From Erwinia sp. ErVv1 (lineage in GTDB: Bacteria; Pseudomonadota; Gammaproteobacteria; Enterobacterales; Enterobacteriaceae): DNA of 64,000 nucleotides. This document shows, piece after piece, positions 8,783-17,563 of this stretch (position 1 is the first letter of the stretch; each line of letters begins with the position of its first letter). Location: positions 237,275-301,274 of the forward strand of contig NZ_CDPK01000001.1 in the NCBI RefSeq assembly GCF_900068895.1, read 5' to 3'. The translations under genes and the position numbers were made by a program. The notes beneath the pieces are model-generated. The model was not told where the DNA came from. It searched no databases and worked only from the letters and a program-made list of their open reading frames with translations.

Positions 8783-10897
8783 TTATAGCGGCCGGAGACC
8801 GAGGTCTACCGTCCGATCAGCTGAGGCTATCGTCGACCAACGGTGGGCTATGATGATACGGGTTACGCTCAGCCCGCGTATGGCGTCGTTTATTAGTGCC
8901 TCGTTATATTCGTCCAAGTGGCTGGTCGCCTCGTCCATAAACAGAATACCTGGCCGACGGTAGAGGGCGCGGGCGATAAAAATACGCTGGCGCTGCCCGC
9001 CCGACAAGCCTTCGCCTAACTCTCCGGTCAGGGTATCATAGCCCATCGGCAGGGCCATGATGTCTTCGTGGATATGGCTAAGGTGTGCACATTCGTGAAG
9101 CCACGCCTCGTCGGGAGCCTCATGAAAGCCGGTGATGTTTTCGCGCAGGGAACCCGCAAACAGTCTGTCCTCTTGCAGAATACAGGCCACCGTGCGGCGA
9201 TAGTTATCCACGCCAGCGGCGTGAATGTCGCGTCCGCTGGCCAGCACACAGCCTCCCCCGGGTGGTATGAGACCGCATAACACCTTCATCAGCGTGGTTT
9301 TCCCGCACCCTGACGGGCCGATTATGGCCACGCTCTCACCAGCGGTCACTATGAGGTCAAGCCCGCGAAAAACTGTCGGCGACTGTTTATCATGCTGGAA
9401 TGTTAGCCCCTTCGCCTCCAGCCTCATGGCGGTTCCTGCGGGCCAGAGGTCAGCGGTCGGCTCTGCAGGCTCGGGCTGTGCGTGAGCGATGTCCGCAATC
9501 CGCTCCCCGTGCAGAGAAAGCATTCCCAGCCGCAGGAACATATTGGTCAGCGACAGGGCCCTGGCGGTGAATATCTCGCGGAATACCCCGAATGCCACAA
9601 ACGCTCCGAGCGAGAGATGATGGGTCATGACAGCCCCGACGCCAAGCCAGAGGACAACCACATTGTCCAACGCACCCGTAAGACCGCTGACGGTACTAAA
9701 AAGGATATCAAAGCGCCGGCGGCTCACAGCGGCGTTGGCGGCATCCACTTCCAGTGTCAGCCAGTTACGCCTGCGCTGCGCTGCCAGCCCCTGCGCGCGG
9801 ATGGTGGCAATGCCCCACAGCGACTCGGTAAAGTGGGAGCCAGCCGCAGCATTTTTTATCATTTGCTCCTCCGTCAGCTGGCGATACCGGGGAAAGGAAA
9901 TCAGACGCATCAGGATAGCAAGTAGCACGAACCCCGCTACCACGCTACATAGCAAAGCCCCGCCGTAGGCGCCCAGCAAAGCCAGTGACCCGAGTAGCAT
10001 AATGCCGTCAATGACGCAGCCGGTGATGTCGTGCACGAACGTGTCGCGCAGTACATCCAGCGAGCCGAAGCGGGACTGAATGTCGCCCGTGCGACGCCGG
10101 GAAAACCATGGCAGAGGTAGCCCCAGAAGGTGTCCGAGCAGGCCATCCTTCCACTGCACATCAGTCAGGGTATCAGTCACCATCACCGTCCACGCCCGGA
10201 TGAGATTCAGCCCGGTTTGCAGCAGGATAAGTGCGCCCAGCGACAGACAGACCAGCTCCAGCAGCCCGTGGTCGGAGGCAGGTACCACATGATCGAGAGC
10301 CACCTGAGTTCCCACTGGCAGCATCAGACTGATGCTTTCGGTCATCGCCGACAGGCAGAATATTTTGAACAGCGCTGCGCCGAAGCCGCGAATGCTTTGC
10401 ATTAATTCCGTCGGCCGGACGCGGGCCTGCCTTTTCTGGGGGCGGAAGTCGCGGGCGGGCCACAGCTCCAACGCCGCCCCGGTAAAGCTCTCCGACAGTA
10501 CCTGTCGGCTTACGACTCGTCTGCCGCAGGCGGGGTCGTGTACGATGGCCCGATCGCCACAGAGGCCGACCAATACAACAAAATGGCTGAAATTCCAGTG
10601 CAGAACACATGGGAGGCGAAGGGCGGATAGCTCATCCAGCTCCAGTGCAAGCGCCCTGCCCGCAAGACCCGCGTTACCTGCAAGAGTGTGCAACGTGCCC
10701 AGCGTGGCCCCGCGCGACGAGAAACTGCCCTGGCAGCGCATGGCTGACAGATCCACGTAATGGCCGTGCCAACCTGCCACCATTGCGACGCAGGCCAAGC
10801 CGCATTCGGCGGCTTCCGTCTGCAGGATGAGTGGTACGCGCGGGCGCATAGAAAAGTTGAGTCGGCGCAGCAGCCAGTTCAGGCCGTTACCTTCCAT
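8783..10897 (-). CDS. Microcin/bacteriocin exporter with N-terminal C39 peptidase (CvaB-like ABC transporter)
   Basis: This inner-membrane protein cleaves double-glycine leaders and exports the peptide. The 704 residues begin with a C39 peptidase domain: the Q-x-E-x4-C motif in LQTEAAECGLACVAMVAGWH gives catalytic Gln and Cys, the His is in HWNFSHFVVLVG and the Asp in IVHDPACG. A six-helix ABC exporter membrane domain follows, then an ATPase with Walker A GPSGCGKTTL, signature LSGGQRQRIFIARAL and Walker B LFMDEATSHLD. The ATG chosen has GGGGGG 6 nt upstream and overlaps the end of the adaptor gene by 11 bp. All catalytic residues are present, so the exporter looks functional. Confidence 0.95.
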   Translation of the reverse strand: MEGNGLNWLLRRLNFSMRPRVPLILQTEAAECGLACVAMVAGWHGHYVDLSAMRCQGSFSSRGATLGTLHTLAGNAGLAGRALALELDELSALRLPCVLHWNFSHFVVLVGLCGDRAIVHDPACGRRVVSRQVLSESFTGAALELWPARDFRPQKRQARVRPTELMQSIRGFGAALFKIFCLSAMTESISLMLPVGTQVALDHVVPASDHGLLELVCLSLGALILLQTGLNLIRAWTVMVTDTLTDVQWKDGLLGHLLGLPLPWFSRRRTGDIQSRFGSLDVLRDTFVHDITGCVIDGIMLLGSLALLGAYGGALLCSVVAGFVLLAILMRLISFPRYRQLTEEQMIKNAAAGSHFTESLWGIATIRAQGLAAQRRRNWLTLEVDAANAAVSRRRFDILFSTVSGLTGALDNVVVLWLGVGAVMTHHLSLGAFVAFGVFREIFTARALSLTNMFLRLGMLSLHGERIADIAHAQPEPAEPTADLWPAGTAMRLEAKGLTFQHDKQSPTVFRGLDLIVTAGESVAIIGPSGCGKTTLMKVLCGLIPPGGGCVLASGRDIHAAGVDNYRRTVACILQEDRLFAGSLRENITGFHEAPDEAWLHECAHLSHIHEDIMALPMGYDTLTGELGEGLSGGQRQRIFIARALYRRPGILFMDEATSHLDEYNEALINDAIRGLSVTRIIIAHRWSTIASADRTVDLGLRPL

Positions 10898-12167
10898 GTG
10901 CTGCCCCCCGAGTGCTGTCACGCATCTCATAGAGCGGCGCCAGCGCCCACTGCCACAGCTTGCGCTTTTCCATAAATAATGTACATTCCGCCCGCAGCCC
11001 GTTTCCGGGACGCAGGTGCCGTCCTTGCCAGTCAAAGTGCGTCACGTCGGGTGTAACGGTGAGCCTGTACCAGGTTCCGGCAACGCCGGCTGACGGCGCT
11101 GCGGACCAGGCCATCCTTTCCTGCAGAGTAGCCGGGGCGGTAGCTATCTGTGCAATGCGCCCTGGAAATTGGCCAAACTTCTCTGCCGGGAAGGCGTTGT
11201 AGCGGATGCTTACCGGGGCATCCATCCTTATGAAGGGCACTACGCCGTCGGGTACCCACATGACCAGTTGCCAGCGCACCATACCGCCGGGGATAACCTG
11301 TACCAGCGCGTCTCCAACGCTGACAGCCTGCCCGGGCGATGGCCCGGCGGTATCCACCCGGCCGTCCACCGGCGAGGTAACGACCAGCGTGCCGGCGGCG
11401 TCGTCCTCAGCATCCTGACGAACTAGCTCGCTGCGCTGCATCTCCATGCGAAAAATATCGTTATCAAAGTCTGCAGCACGGGTGCGGATATCGCCCTCCA
11501 GTACCAGTACCTGTAGGGCGTTCTGTTCACGCTGGCTACTGAGCGTCAGCAGATCGCTCTGTTGCTGATAATAGAGAGACGCTTGCTGCGAAAGCTGATC
11601 CCGATTTATCAGCCCCGCTCGCTGATAGCGGCGGTAGCTGTCCATGTTCTGCTTCATTTCCCGCAATCCCTCCGAGGCCTGATTCAGAACATCAGCCGAA
11701 TGCATCAGCGCAGCCGTATAGCTGGCTTTCTCCTGTGCAAGCGTCGCCAAGGTAACGCGCCGGTTGTCCTGCAGGCGGCTAATAATGCCGTCCACGCTTT
11801 TTATCTGTGCCTGCGTATTCAGCCGCTGCTGAAGGCTAACCACGCCGGAGCGAGCAGTATGGCTGACGTCAATTTCGTAAAGCGGCTGTCCCTTTCTAAC
11901 ACGGTCCCCCGGGCCGACCAGCCTGCTGAGGATAACCCCCTGACCAGGCGCAACGATTCTGACCGGGCCGGGCAATGAGGCCAGCTCACCACTTACGGTA
12001 ACACGACGGGTGTAACTGCCGGCGCAGAGAAACGAGGCAAGCAGGGTAAAAAACAGGATGGTAAAGGCGAGGTACGCCCATAGGGGAAGACCACGGACCA
12101 TCAGCGCCCTGCCTTTCCAGGCATATGACCGATGATCAAGCGCCGCCTGACGATAAAAGGATTTCAT
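10887..12167 (-). CDS. HlyD/CvaA-family membrane fusion protein for microcin export
   Basis: This periplasmic adaptor links the C39 ABC exporter to an outer-membrane channel, usually TolC. The 426 residues show a single N-terminal transmembrane helix (about residues 29-51, LWAYLAFTILFFTLLASFLC), a first biotinyl-lipoyl half (VRIVAPGQGVILSRLVGPGD), a coiled-coil hairpin (about residues 120-240) and the second lipoyl half (VTSPVDGRVDTAGPSPGQAV). AGG lies 7 nt before the ATG. It overlaps the exporter gene downstream and lies 83 bp after the peptide gene. Confidence 0.93.
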   Translation of the reverse strand: MKSFYRQAALDHRSYAWKGRALMVRGLPLWAYLAFTILFFTLLASFLCAGSYTRRVTVSGELASLPGPVRIVAPGQGVILSRLVGPGDRVRKGQPLYEIDVSHTARSGVVSLQQRLNTQAQIKSVDGIISRLQDNRRVTLATLAQEKASYTAALMHSADVLNQASEGLREMKQNMDSYRRYQRAGLINRDQLSQQASLYYQQQSDLLTLSSQREQNALQVLVLEGDIRTRAADFDNDIFRMEMQRSELVRQDAEDDAAGTLVVTSPVDGRVDTAGPSPGQAVSVGDALVQVIPGGMVRWQLVMWVPDGVVPFIRMDAPVSIRYNAFPAEKFGQFPGRIAQIATAPATLQERMAWSAAPSAGVAGTWYRLTVTPDVTHFDWQGRHLRPGNGLRAECTLFMEKRKLWQWALAPLYEMRDSTRGAAHGR

Positions 12168-12250
12168 TATTAACCTGACAGGAAGGCTGGTAAAGCCGAA
12201 GCCGTAAATAAGGCGACCTTACCGGCCGCCTGAAAGTGTCAAACTTTAAA

Positions 12251-12503
12251 TTAGTGTTTGCCACCCCGGTCGTCGCTGCGCCTGCTGCTGCTCGATGTAC
12301 CAGATTGACTGCTACCGCCCTTAGCTGTACTGGAACGGCCCACATCAGGAGCGTTTATACCACACTCGGCATGTATGCTCATCGAGTTAGACGAACCACC
12401 ATGACCGTCACGGGATGAGGAATAAGATGCCCCCCACTGAACAGCTGCCAATTGAAAAACCACCCGCCACAACATTCATTTCATTTACCGAAAGTTCACG
12501 CAT
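12251..12503 (-). pseudogene. Class II microcin precursor with double-glycine leader, frameshifted in a G6 run
   Basis: An ATG with AGGAG 8 nt upstream opens a frame encoding the leader MRELSVNEMNVVAGG, very close to the microcin V leader MRTLTLNELDSVSGG. After the GG cleavage site the frame runs 16 residues (FSIGSCSVGG...) and stops at 12408-12410. Skipping one base in the GGGGGG run (12431-12436 region) joins it to a long open frame ending at 12251. That restored protein has 83 residues, with a 68-residue mature part rich in Gly and Ser and two cysteines (mature positions 6 and 32) that could form a disulphide. The span is 3n+1, as expected for one extra base. It lies directly upstream of the adaptor and exporter genes. 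The shift may be a real mutation, phase variation or a sequencing error. Confidence 0.85.
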
Positions 12504-12514
12504 TGTTTTAGCTC

Positions 12515-13219
12515 CTATTTACAGTAACTGGCAAAAATAACGTGCTTATTTCTCATTGAGATAACCCACTGAGAAGCTGAATTGACATAAAAAATATTTC
12601 TTATGCCAAATTTCCTCATATCTTCTGGAGTGTATGAAAACCATTTTTCCGGAAACTTCACCGAATAATTATCCTGAAGCTGCGGACAGAAAGGGAGTTT
12701 ATAATTAACCTTCAGAAGACTGTAAAAGTTTTTTTCGCGTTTTTTTATTCTTACAAACTCAGGCATTTTGACTAAATCACCTGGGGATAAGGTCTTACTG
12801 TCGGTGGTTATCCGTAACTGTTCTGCAGGACTACCGGCGCTGCCATGCCACAGAAGATAGGAATTGTTTCCGATTATTTTTTCCTGACCTGCTGGAAAAA
12901 GGTAGTTGGCACATGCTGAAGCGCATACTGTACGGACGGCAATATTTATTTTCCTGGTATAAAGAATATTTGCAATATCAAGTGCTGATTGGACATCCCC
13001 GCCCATGCTATTAACTGAAAGGGTTTTAATGTCATTATGAGTTAATAGCTTAATCACTTCCTTCTGAGATGCTCTGGTTATAAGACCGTCAAAAAAAAGA
13101 GTCTCTCCATCGATTTTAAGGGTAGGGTTGATCTGGAAAGGTCTTGCATCAGGAATATCAATTTCTTGCTGAGCAGTACAGAAATTCGGTATTAATAAAA
13201 AACAAAAGATAACAAACAT
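12515..13219 (-). CDS. Secreted ClpP-like serine hydrolase-fold protein in the microcin operon
   Basis: The 234 residues begin with a Sec signal peptide (MFVIFCFLLIPNFCTA, cut before QQE), so the protein is predicted periplasmic. The core follows the ClpP/crotonase-like pattern of small periplasmic proteins such as COG3904. It has NSMGGDVQSALDIANIL at residues 70-86, then CASACANYLFPAG with Ser101 in the nucleophile position, and YLLWHGS with His125 in the position of ClpP's catalytic His. Its stop lies 11 bp before the microcin start, so the two are almost certainly co-transcribed. The ATG has AGG directly adjacent, a poor spacing, but no other start exists. A role in immunity, maturation or degradation of the peptide is inference. 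Confidence 0.75.
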   Translation of the reverse strand: MFVIFCFLLIPNFCTAQQEIDIPDARPFQINPTLKIDGETLFFDGLITRASQKEVIKLLTHNDIKTLSVNSMGGDVQSALDIANILYTRKINIAVRTVCASACANYLFPAGQEKIIGNNSYLLWHGSAGSPAEQLRITTDSKTLSPGDLVKMPEFVRIKKREKNFYSLLKVNYKLPFCPQLQDNYSVKFPEKWFSYTPEDMRKFGIRNIFYVNSASQWVISMRNKHVIFASYCK

Positions 13220-13261
13220 CCTGTCATGAGCTTTCTTTTTTTATAAAAATCAGGGGGAGTT

Positions 13262-13327
13262 ATGAAATCTGGCATAGTCATGGGAATTCCATTTACAATT
13301 ATTATAATTAGCTTACCAGGGATTTAA
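13262..13327 (+). CDS. Possible 21-residue hydrophobic peptide divergent from the microcin operon
   Basis: A strong ribosome-binding site (GGGGGAG, 2 nt before the ATG) precedes a short frame encoding a hydrophobic peptide (MKSGIVMGIPFTIIIISLPG plus one residue). It is far shorter than known microcin immunity proteins. It may be chance, or the truncated start of a former gene. Confidence 0.2.
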   Translation: MKSGIVMGIPFTIIIISLPGI

Positions 13328-13984
13328 TTAGACATTACTTTACGGGTGACTCGGAGTCTGCCCGCTTATGTAAGCTACTATTAATTCAAGGTTATTTTAA
13401 GTCAAGAGCTGTAACAAAATATTTATTTTGCATGATTTTCTATCAGTTTTTTTGAACTATATCGCATAGTAAACCCCTTTTTTTATTATATATTTGGCTA
13501 CTTCACCGAGTGATTAAAGGGGGGAGAATAAGTATTGTTCCGTCAACACGAAGAAAAATCCTGAATAATAAATGGAATAGGTATGACTGAAATGGTGGCT
13601 TTAGCGAAGGTATTTGCAGACCACTCCCAAACGCTGAGTTAGTGATGGCCATGATGCCTCACCTATGGCACCGTCGGAAACTTGCGACCTTAAATGCCCA
13701 AATTTAGCAGCTCTTATCGACACTTAAACAGGCTTTAGTGGACTGTTACTGCGAAGGTGTAATGTTAAGTTGACCAGCGTCAGGCCTGACTGGGTCCGAA
13801 ATGTCGTCTGTTATGTCTGCAAGCATTGTTACCGGAACAGAGGCGATAAGTGGCCTCTGTTTCGGCGGCCAGATTAACTCTGCCACTACCATTCAGCTCC
13901 AAACCGTCCCGCCGACGGTTTCTTAACAGCATCATGGTCAACATTAATGCTTAAGGAACAATAATCCACCTCTACGCCAGCCCA
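13328..13984. other. Gene-free stretch, AT-rich then decayed coding remnant
   Basis: Bases 13328-13560 are AT-rich with no convincing frame. From ~13583 the plus strand shows short open pieces broken by stops: MTEMVALAKVFADHSQTLS, then LVMAMMPHLWHRRKLATLNA and LLSTLKQALVDCYCEGVMLS. This is the look of a decayed gene. I cannot name the ancestor. No tRNA or inverted-repeat ends were seen. Confidence 0.4.
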
Positions 13985-15325
13985 TTACCGACCGCAGGCG
14001 GCCAGCGACTTATCCAGCGCGCCCACCAGCCAGTCGATGTCGCTCTCCTGGAAGGCTAACGGCGGGCGCAGCTTCAGCACGTTGCCATAAGGCCCGGCAA
14101 CCGAGGTAAGGACATGGTTTTCACGCAGCCTCTCGGTGACGTCCAGTGCCAGCTGTTTGTCCGGCGTCTTACTGCGCTTATCCGTCACCAGCTCAAAGCC
14201 AATAAACAGGCCCGCTCCACGCACGTCGCCCACGCACTCATATTTATCCTTGAGCGTTAACAGCGCAGCCAGCAGCTTCTCGCCCACCTTGCGGCTGTGT
14301 TCCTGTAGGCCTTCATCCTTGATCACCGTTAGCACCGCCTGCGCCGCTGCCATCGCGACCGGATTGCCGCCAAACGTGTTGAAATAGGGGATATCGTCGC
14401 TGAATGCTGCCAGAACGTCGCTTTTTGCCAGCAGAGCAGAAACCGGGATGCCATTGCCCATGGGCTTACCGGTGGTCACCACATCCGGCACCACGCCATG
14501 GCGGGCAAAGCCCCAGAACGCCTCGCCGGTGCGGGCAAAGCCGGGCTGCACTTCGTCGGCAATAAAAATACCGCCATTTTTATGCACCACCTCCACCGCT
14601 TTTTGCAGAAAACCTTTCGGCCCCGGCAGTACGCCGTCAGAGGAGAAAATCGAGTCGGCAAGGAAACCGGCAAATTTGATGCCGTGGGCCGCCATATCGT
14701 CAATCTGCTTCTGTATTTCGTTGGCAAACCACTCGCCTAAATCGGGTGCATCCACGCGATAGCAATCCGGTGGCGGTACCAGGCGCGTGGTGGCGGCCAG
14801 CGGCTGGCCCGAGCCCAGTGCGGGGGAGACGCCGGAGGTCAGATCGCTGGTGCCGTGGTAGGCCTCCTGGGTGACGATAATGCCGGTGCCGCCGCTCCAG
14901 GCACGCGCGATGCGTATGGCCAGATCGTTTGCTTCCGATCCGGTACACATATACATGGCGCGGTCGATTTCAGCGGGAAGGGTGGCCAGCAGCGCTTCGG
15001 AGTAGTCGAGAATGCGCTCGTGCAGATAGCGCGTATGGGTATTTAGCTGCTGCATCTGCCGGTAGACCGCATCGATAACCGCAGGATGGCAGTGTCCAAT
15101 GCTGGCGACGTTATTGTAAACGTCGAGGTATTTGTCACCCGCCGCATCCCACAGATACTGCCCCTCGCCCCGCACCAGATGTACCGGCTTACGGTAGAAC
15201 AGACGATAGGACTCGCCCAGTACCCGGCTGCGCTTGTCAGTCAGCTTGCGAACATCAGCATCCAGCCCGGCGGCATGTTCGGCGCGAAAGCTGTTGGTAT
15301 CCATAATGGTTGAACGTGTAGCCAT
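13985..15325 (-). CDS. Class III pyridoxal-phosphate aminotransferase
   Basis: This PLP-dependent cytoplasmic enzyme has 446 residues. Visible landmarks are the substrate-side N-terminus (LWDAAGDKYLDVYNNVASIG), the cofactor region CTGSEANDLAIRIAR, the class III signature FIADEVQPGFARTGEAFWGF and the PLP lysine in TTGKPMGNGIPVSALL. The sequence belongs to the branch with AGXT2L/ethanolamine-phosphate lyase-like and alanine-glyoxylate-type enzymes, so a lyase activity on an amino-phosphate is also possible. The ATG was preferred over a GTG two codons upstream because GGGAG is then 5 nt away. It is divergent from a DeoR regulator. Confidence 0.85.
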   Translation of the reverse strand: MATRSTIMDTNSFRAEHAAGLDADVRKLTDKRSRVLGESYRLFYRKPVHLVRGEGQYLWDAAGDKYLDVYNNVASIGHCHPAVIDAVYRQMQQLNTHTRYLHERILDYSEALLATLPAEIDRAMYMCTGSEANDLAIRIARAWSGGTGIIVTQEAYHGTSDLTSGVSPALGSGQPLAATTRLVPPPDCYRVDAPDLGEWFANEIQKQIDDMAAHGIKFAGFLADSIFSSDGVLPGPKGFLQKAVEVVHKNGGIFIADEVQPGFARTGEAFWGFARHGVVPDVVTTGKPMGNGIPVSALLAKSDVLAAFSDDIPYFNTFGGNPVAMAAAQAVLTVIKDEGLQEHSRKVGEKLLAALLTLKDKYECVGDVRGAGLFIGFELVTDKRSKTPDKQLALDVTERLRENHVLTSVAGPYGNVLKLRPPLAFQESDIDWLVGALDKSLAACGR

Positions 15326-15402
15326 GATCACTCCCGTTGCGATGAAGGGTTACGATGGGCAGCAGCAGCCCGCTTGCGTTTATCATGGCAACTTTCAGGC
15401 AA

Positions 15403-15438
15403 AATGCAACAAAATACACAAATGCAACAAAATACACA
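15403..15438. promoter_or_regulatory. Perfect tandem 18-bp repeat, candidate DeoR-family operator
   Basis: AATGCAACAAAATACACA occurs twice head-to-tail without a gap, between the divergent aminotransferase (start 15325) and DeoR regulator (start 15498). DeoR-family proteins commonly bind tandem direct repeats, so this is the likely shared operator. Confidence 0.65.
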
Positions 15439-15497
15439 TGCACGTACCTCCATTGTCGGTTAGGCTATGCCCAGTCCAACGGCTAAAGGAGACAGAT

Positions 15498-16289
15498 ATG
15501 CTACAGGAAACGCGCCTGCACCGGATCCGTGCGCTGCTGGCGACGCTGGGTCACGTCAGTACCGAGCGGATCATCAGGGAGCTGGGCATCTCACGCGAAA
15601 CGGCCAGGCGGGACATTATCGAACTGGAAGCGCTGGGCGTCGCGCGTCGCGTGCATGGCGGACTGATGGCGCTGAATGCCGAACCGGAAGCGCCTCTGGT
15701 AGTGCGCAGCGAAGTTAAGGCCCGGGAGAAGCGGGCTATCGCCCGTGCGGCGGCGCGACGACTAAAGCCTGGCCAGACGCTGTTTCTGGATGCGGGTAGC
15801 ACCACCACCATGCTGGCTGAGGAGTTGCGCACCCTCTCCGGGCTGACGGTGGTCACCAACAGCCTGAATGCGGCGCTAAAACTCTGCGCCGCCGGGGAGC
15901 ATGAAACGCTGAATAACAGCATCATCCTGCTCGGCGGCAGTATGCTGGCCGGGGCGCAGGAGACGCGCGGCGATCTGACGGTGGGGGAAATTTATCGCTA
16001 TCGGGCCGACGTGGCGATGCTGTCGCCGGTGGGCATTGACGGCAGGAGCGGCGCCACCAGTTTTTATCCGCATGAGGCGGCCATTGCCCGCGCGATGGTA
16101 CAACAGGCCGATCAGCTTATTTTGCTGGCCGACAGCAGCAAACTCGGCCTCACCAGCCGGATCAACTACGCCACGCTCGGTCAGGTGAGCGCATTAATCA
16201 CCGACGGCGAGGCCGCAGAGAATCCCGCCTTTTCCCTGATTGAGAAATCGCTGCCGGAGGTGGTGCTGGCCCCGGCCACCAGCCGCTGA
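15498..16289 (+). CDS. DeoR-family transcriptional regulator
   Basis: A 263-residue sugar-phosphate-responsive DNA-binding protein. The N-terminal winged helix-turn-helix is classic for the family (RIRALLATLGHVSTERIIRE, then LGISRETARRDIIELEALG, VARRVHGG). The C-terminal DeoRC sensor domain has KRAIARAAARRLKPGQTLFLDAGSTTTMLAEEL and LGGSMLAGAQETRGDL. AAAGGAGA lies 6 nt before the ATG. It probably controls the divergent aminotransferase gene through the tandem repeat between them. Confidence 0.92.
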   Translation: MLQETRLHRIRALLATLGHVSTERIIRELGISRETARRDIIELEALGVARRVHGGLMALNAEPEAPLVVRSEVKAREKRAIARAAARRLKPGQTLFLDAGSTTTMLAEELRTLSGLTVVTNSLNAALKLCAAGEHETLNNSIILLGGSMLAGAQETRGDLTVGEIYRYRADVAMLSPVGIDGRSGATSFYPHEAAIARAMVQQADQLILLADSSKLGLTSRINYATLGQVSALITDGEAAENPAFSLIEKSLPEVVLAPATSR

Positions 16290-16358
16290 TGCCCGGGCGC
16301 ACGCATTGCTGACCGCCGCGGGTACACAGTGCCGACCGCCGCTGGCGGCGCAGCGGGC

Positions 16359-17201
16359 TTAGCCTCTCAGCCGCTGGGGATGCGTATACACCGTGGCGCG
16401 GCCAGGCTTGCTAAAGCCCACCAGCGTCAGGTTGCTGCGTTCCGCGACCTCGACGGCGAGTTTGGTTGCGGCGGAGACGGCGAAAAGAATTTCCACGCCG
16501 CACATCGCCGATTTCTGCACCATCTCATAGCTTGCCCGACTGGAAACCAGCACCGCGCCCTGCTGCCAGTCTGGCTGCTGGCTGCGCAATCCCAGCAGCT
16601 TATCCAGCGCGACGTGCCTTCCCACATCCTCACAGCCGCCGGAAAGCGCCCCGTCCGGCCTGATCCAGGCCGCAGCATGCGTACAGCCGGTCAGCTGTCC
16701 AACGGGCTGAACGCTTTTTAGCTGGCCCAGCGCCTTATCAAGCTGGTTGAGGTCGAAGGTTTGACTGAACGGCAGCGGCTGAAGCGGTTTGCCGATTTCG
16801 GCAAGCTGTTCAACGCCGCACACGCCGCAGCCGGTACGGCCCGCCAGGGACCTGCGCTGCGCTTTCAGCCCCATAAAGCGGCGGCTGGAGAGCTCGATCT
16901 GCACCTCAATACCGCCGCAGGAAGGCTGGATATCCATCCCATAGATATCTGCTGGCGAATCAATAATGCCCTCAGAGAGCGAGAAGCCCAGCGCAAAAGC
17001 TTCCAGATCCTTTGGCGTAGCCATCATCACCACGTGCGAAATGCCGTTATAGACCAGCGCCACCGGCACCTCGTCTGCCAGCCAGTCATCCTTTGCGCTC
17101 TCCAGCGCCATGCGTTGCCACACCTTCACCTGGCTCAGCCCGACGGCCTCATCCAGAGCCGGATTACCGTCACCCGCTTTATTCATCAGAAAATCACCCA
17201 T
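16359..17201 (-). CDS. fdhD: Sulfurtransferase FdhD for formate dehydrogenase cofactor
   Basis: FdhD transfers sulfur from IscS to the molybdenum bis-MGD cofactor of formate dehydrogenases and is required for their activity. The 280 residues contain the essential redox CxxC motif ([14 protein letters not shown]), [20 protein letters not shown] and [17 protein letters not shown], all conserved in E. coli FdhD. It is divergent from fdhE, with 362 bp between. No formate dehydrogenase structural genes lie in the window. Confidence 0.95.
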   Translation of the reverse strand: MGDFLMNKAGDGNPALDEAVGLSQVKVWQRMALESAKDDWLADEVPVALVYNGISHVVMMATPKDLEAFALGFSLSEGIIDSPADIYGMDIQPSCGGIEVQIELSSRRFMGLKAQRRSLAGRTGCGVCGVEQLAEIGKPLQPLPFSQTFDLNQLDKALGQLKSVQPVGQLTGCTHAAAWIRPDGALSGGCEDVGRHVALDKLLGLRSQQPDWQQGAVLVSSRASYEMVQKSAMCGVEILFAVSAATKLAVEVAERSNLTLVGFSKPGRATVYTHPQRLRG

Positions 17202-17563
17202 GGCTAACGCTGACCCTTTCCACTCTGCAATACGCCTCTGACCCCATAGCTTGCGGATCGCTTATAAGATTCTGAACCCCCGAGCGAAGCACTGCAAGCG
17301 GCCGGATCTTATCCGTCACAACAGGCCCTGTTTGATAGTGAATAGTTATAAAAGCGATTGAAACGATGAAGTGGAGGAGACCGGGGGCTATAATTTTGGG
17401 CAGAAGCCTGTAATCTGGGCTTCTGTCCTGAGTCTGTTGCCATTGCAGGCAGCAGCACCCTTATCCGGCGGACCTTTTTTCGCCGGGGCTGGATACCCTA
17501 TCCGCGCTGTTGATATACCGTTGGCGGACAGCTGAACCGTCGGAAAAACAGGAAAAAAACCTG
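17202..17563. other. fdhD-fdhE intergenic region with two hairpins
   Basis: No gene is seen. CAGAAGCC and GGCTTCTG pair at 17401-17425, and CCGGCG with CGCCGG at about 17464-17486. Both lie upstream of fdhE and probably in its leader. Promoters could not be assigned with confidence. Confidence 0.4.

Noticed and set aside
9149..9185. GGAACC motif on the plus strand inside the exporter gene
   Set aside because: No CCAC-type block follows at the right spacing, and it lies within a minus-strand coding region.
12431..12436. Programmed ribosomal frameshifting at the G-run of the microcin gene
   Set aside because: The join needs a +1 shift, and G-run slippage is usually -1. No stimulatory stop or pseudoknot is evident, so mutation, phase variation or sequencing error is likelier.
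12251..12475. A 74-residue open frame starting at an internal ATG inside the microcin gene, taken alone as a Ser/Gly-rich protein
   Set aside because: Its apparent start lies inside the GG-leader sequence in another frame and has no ribosome-binding site. It is better explained as the downstream part of the frameshifted precursor.
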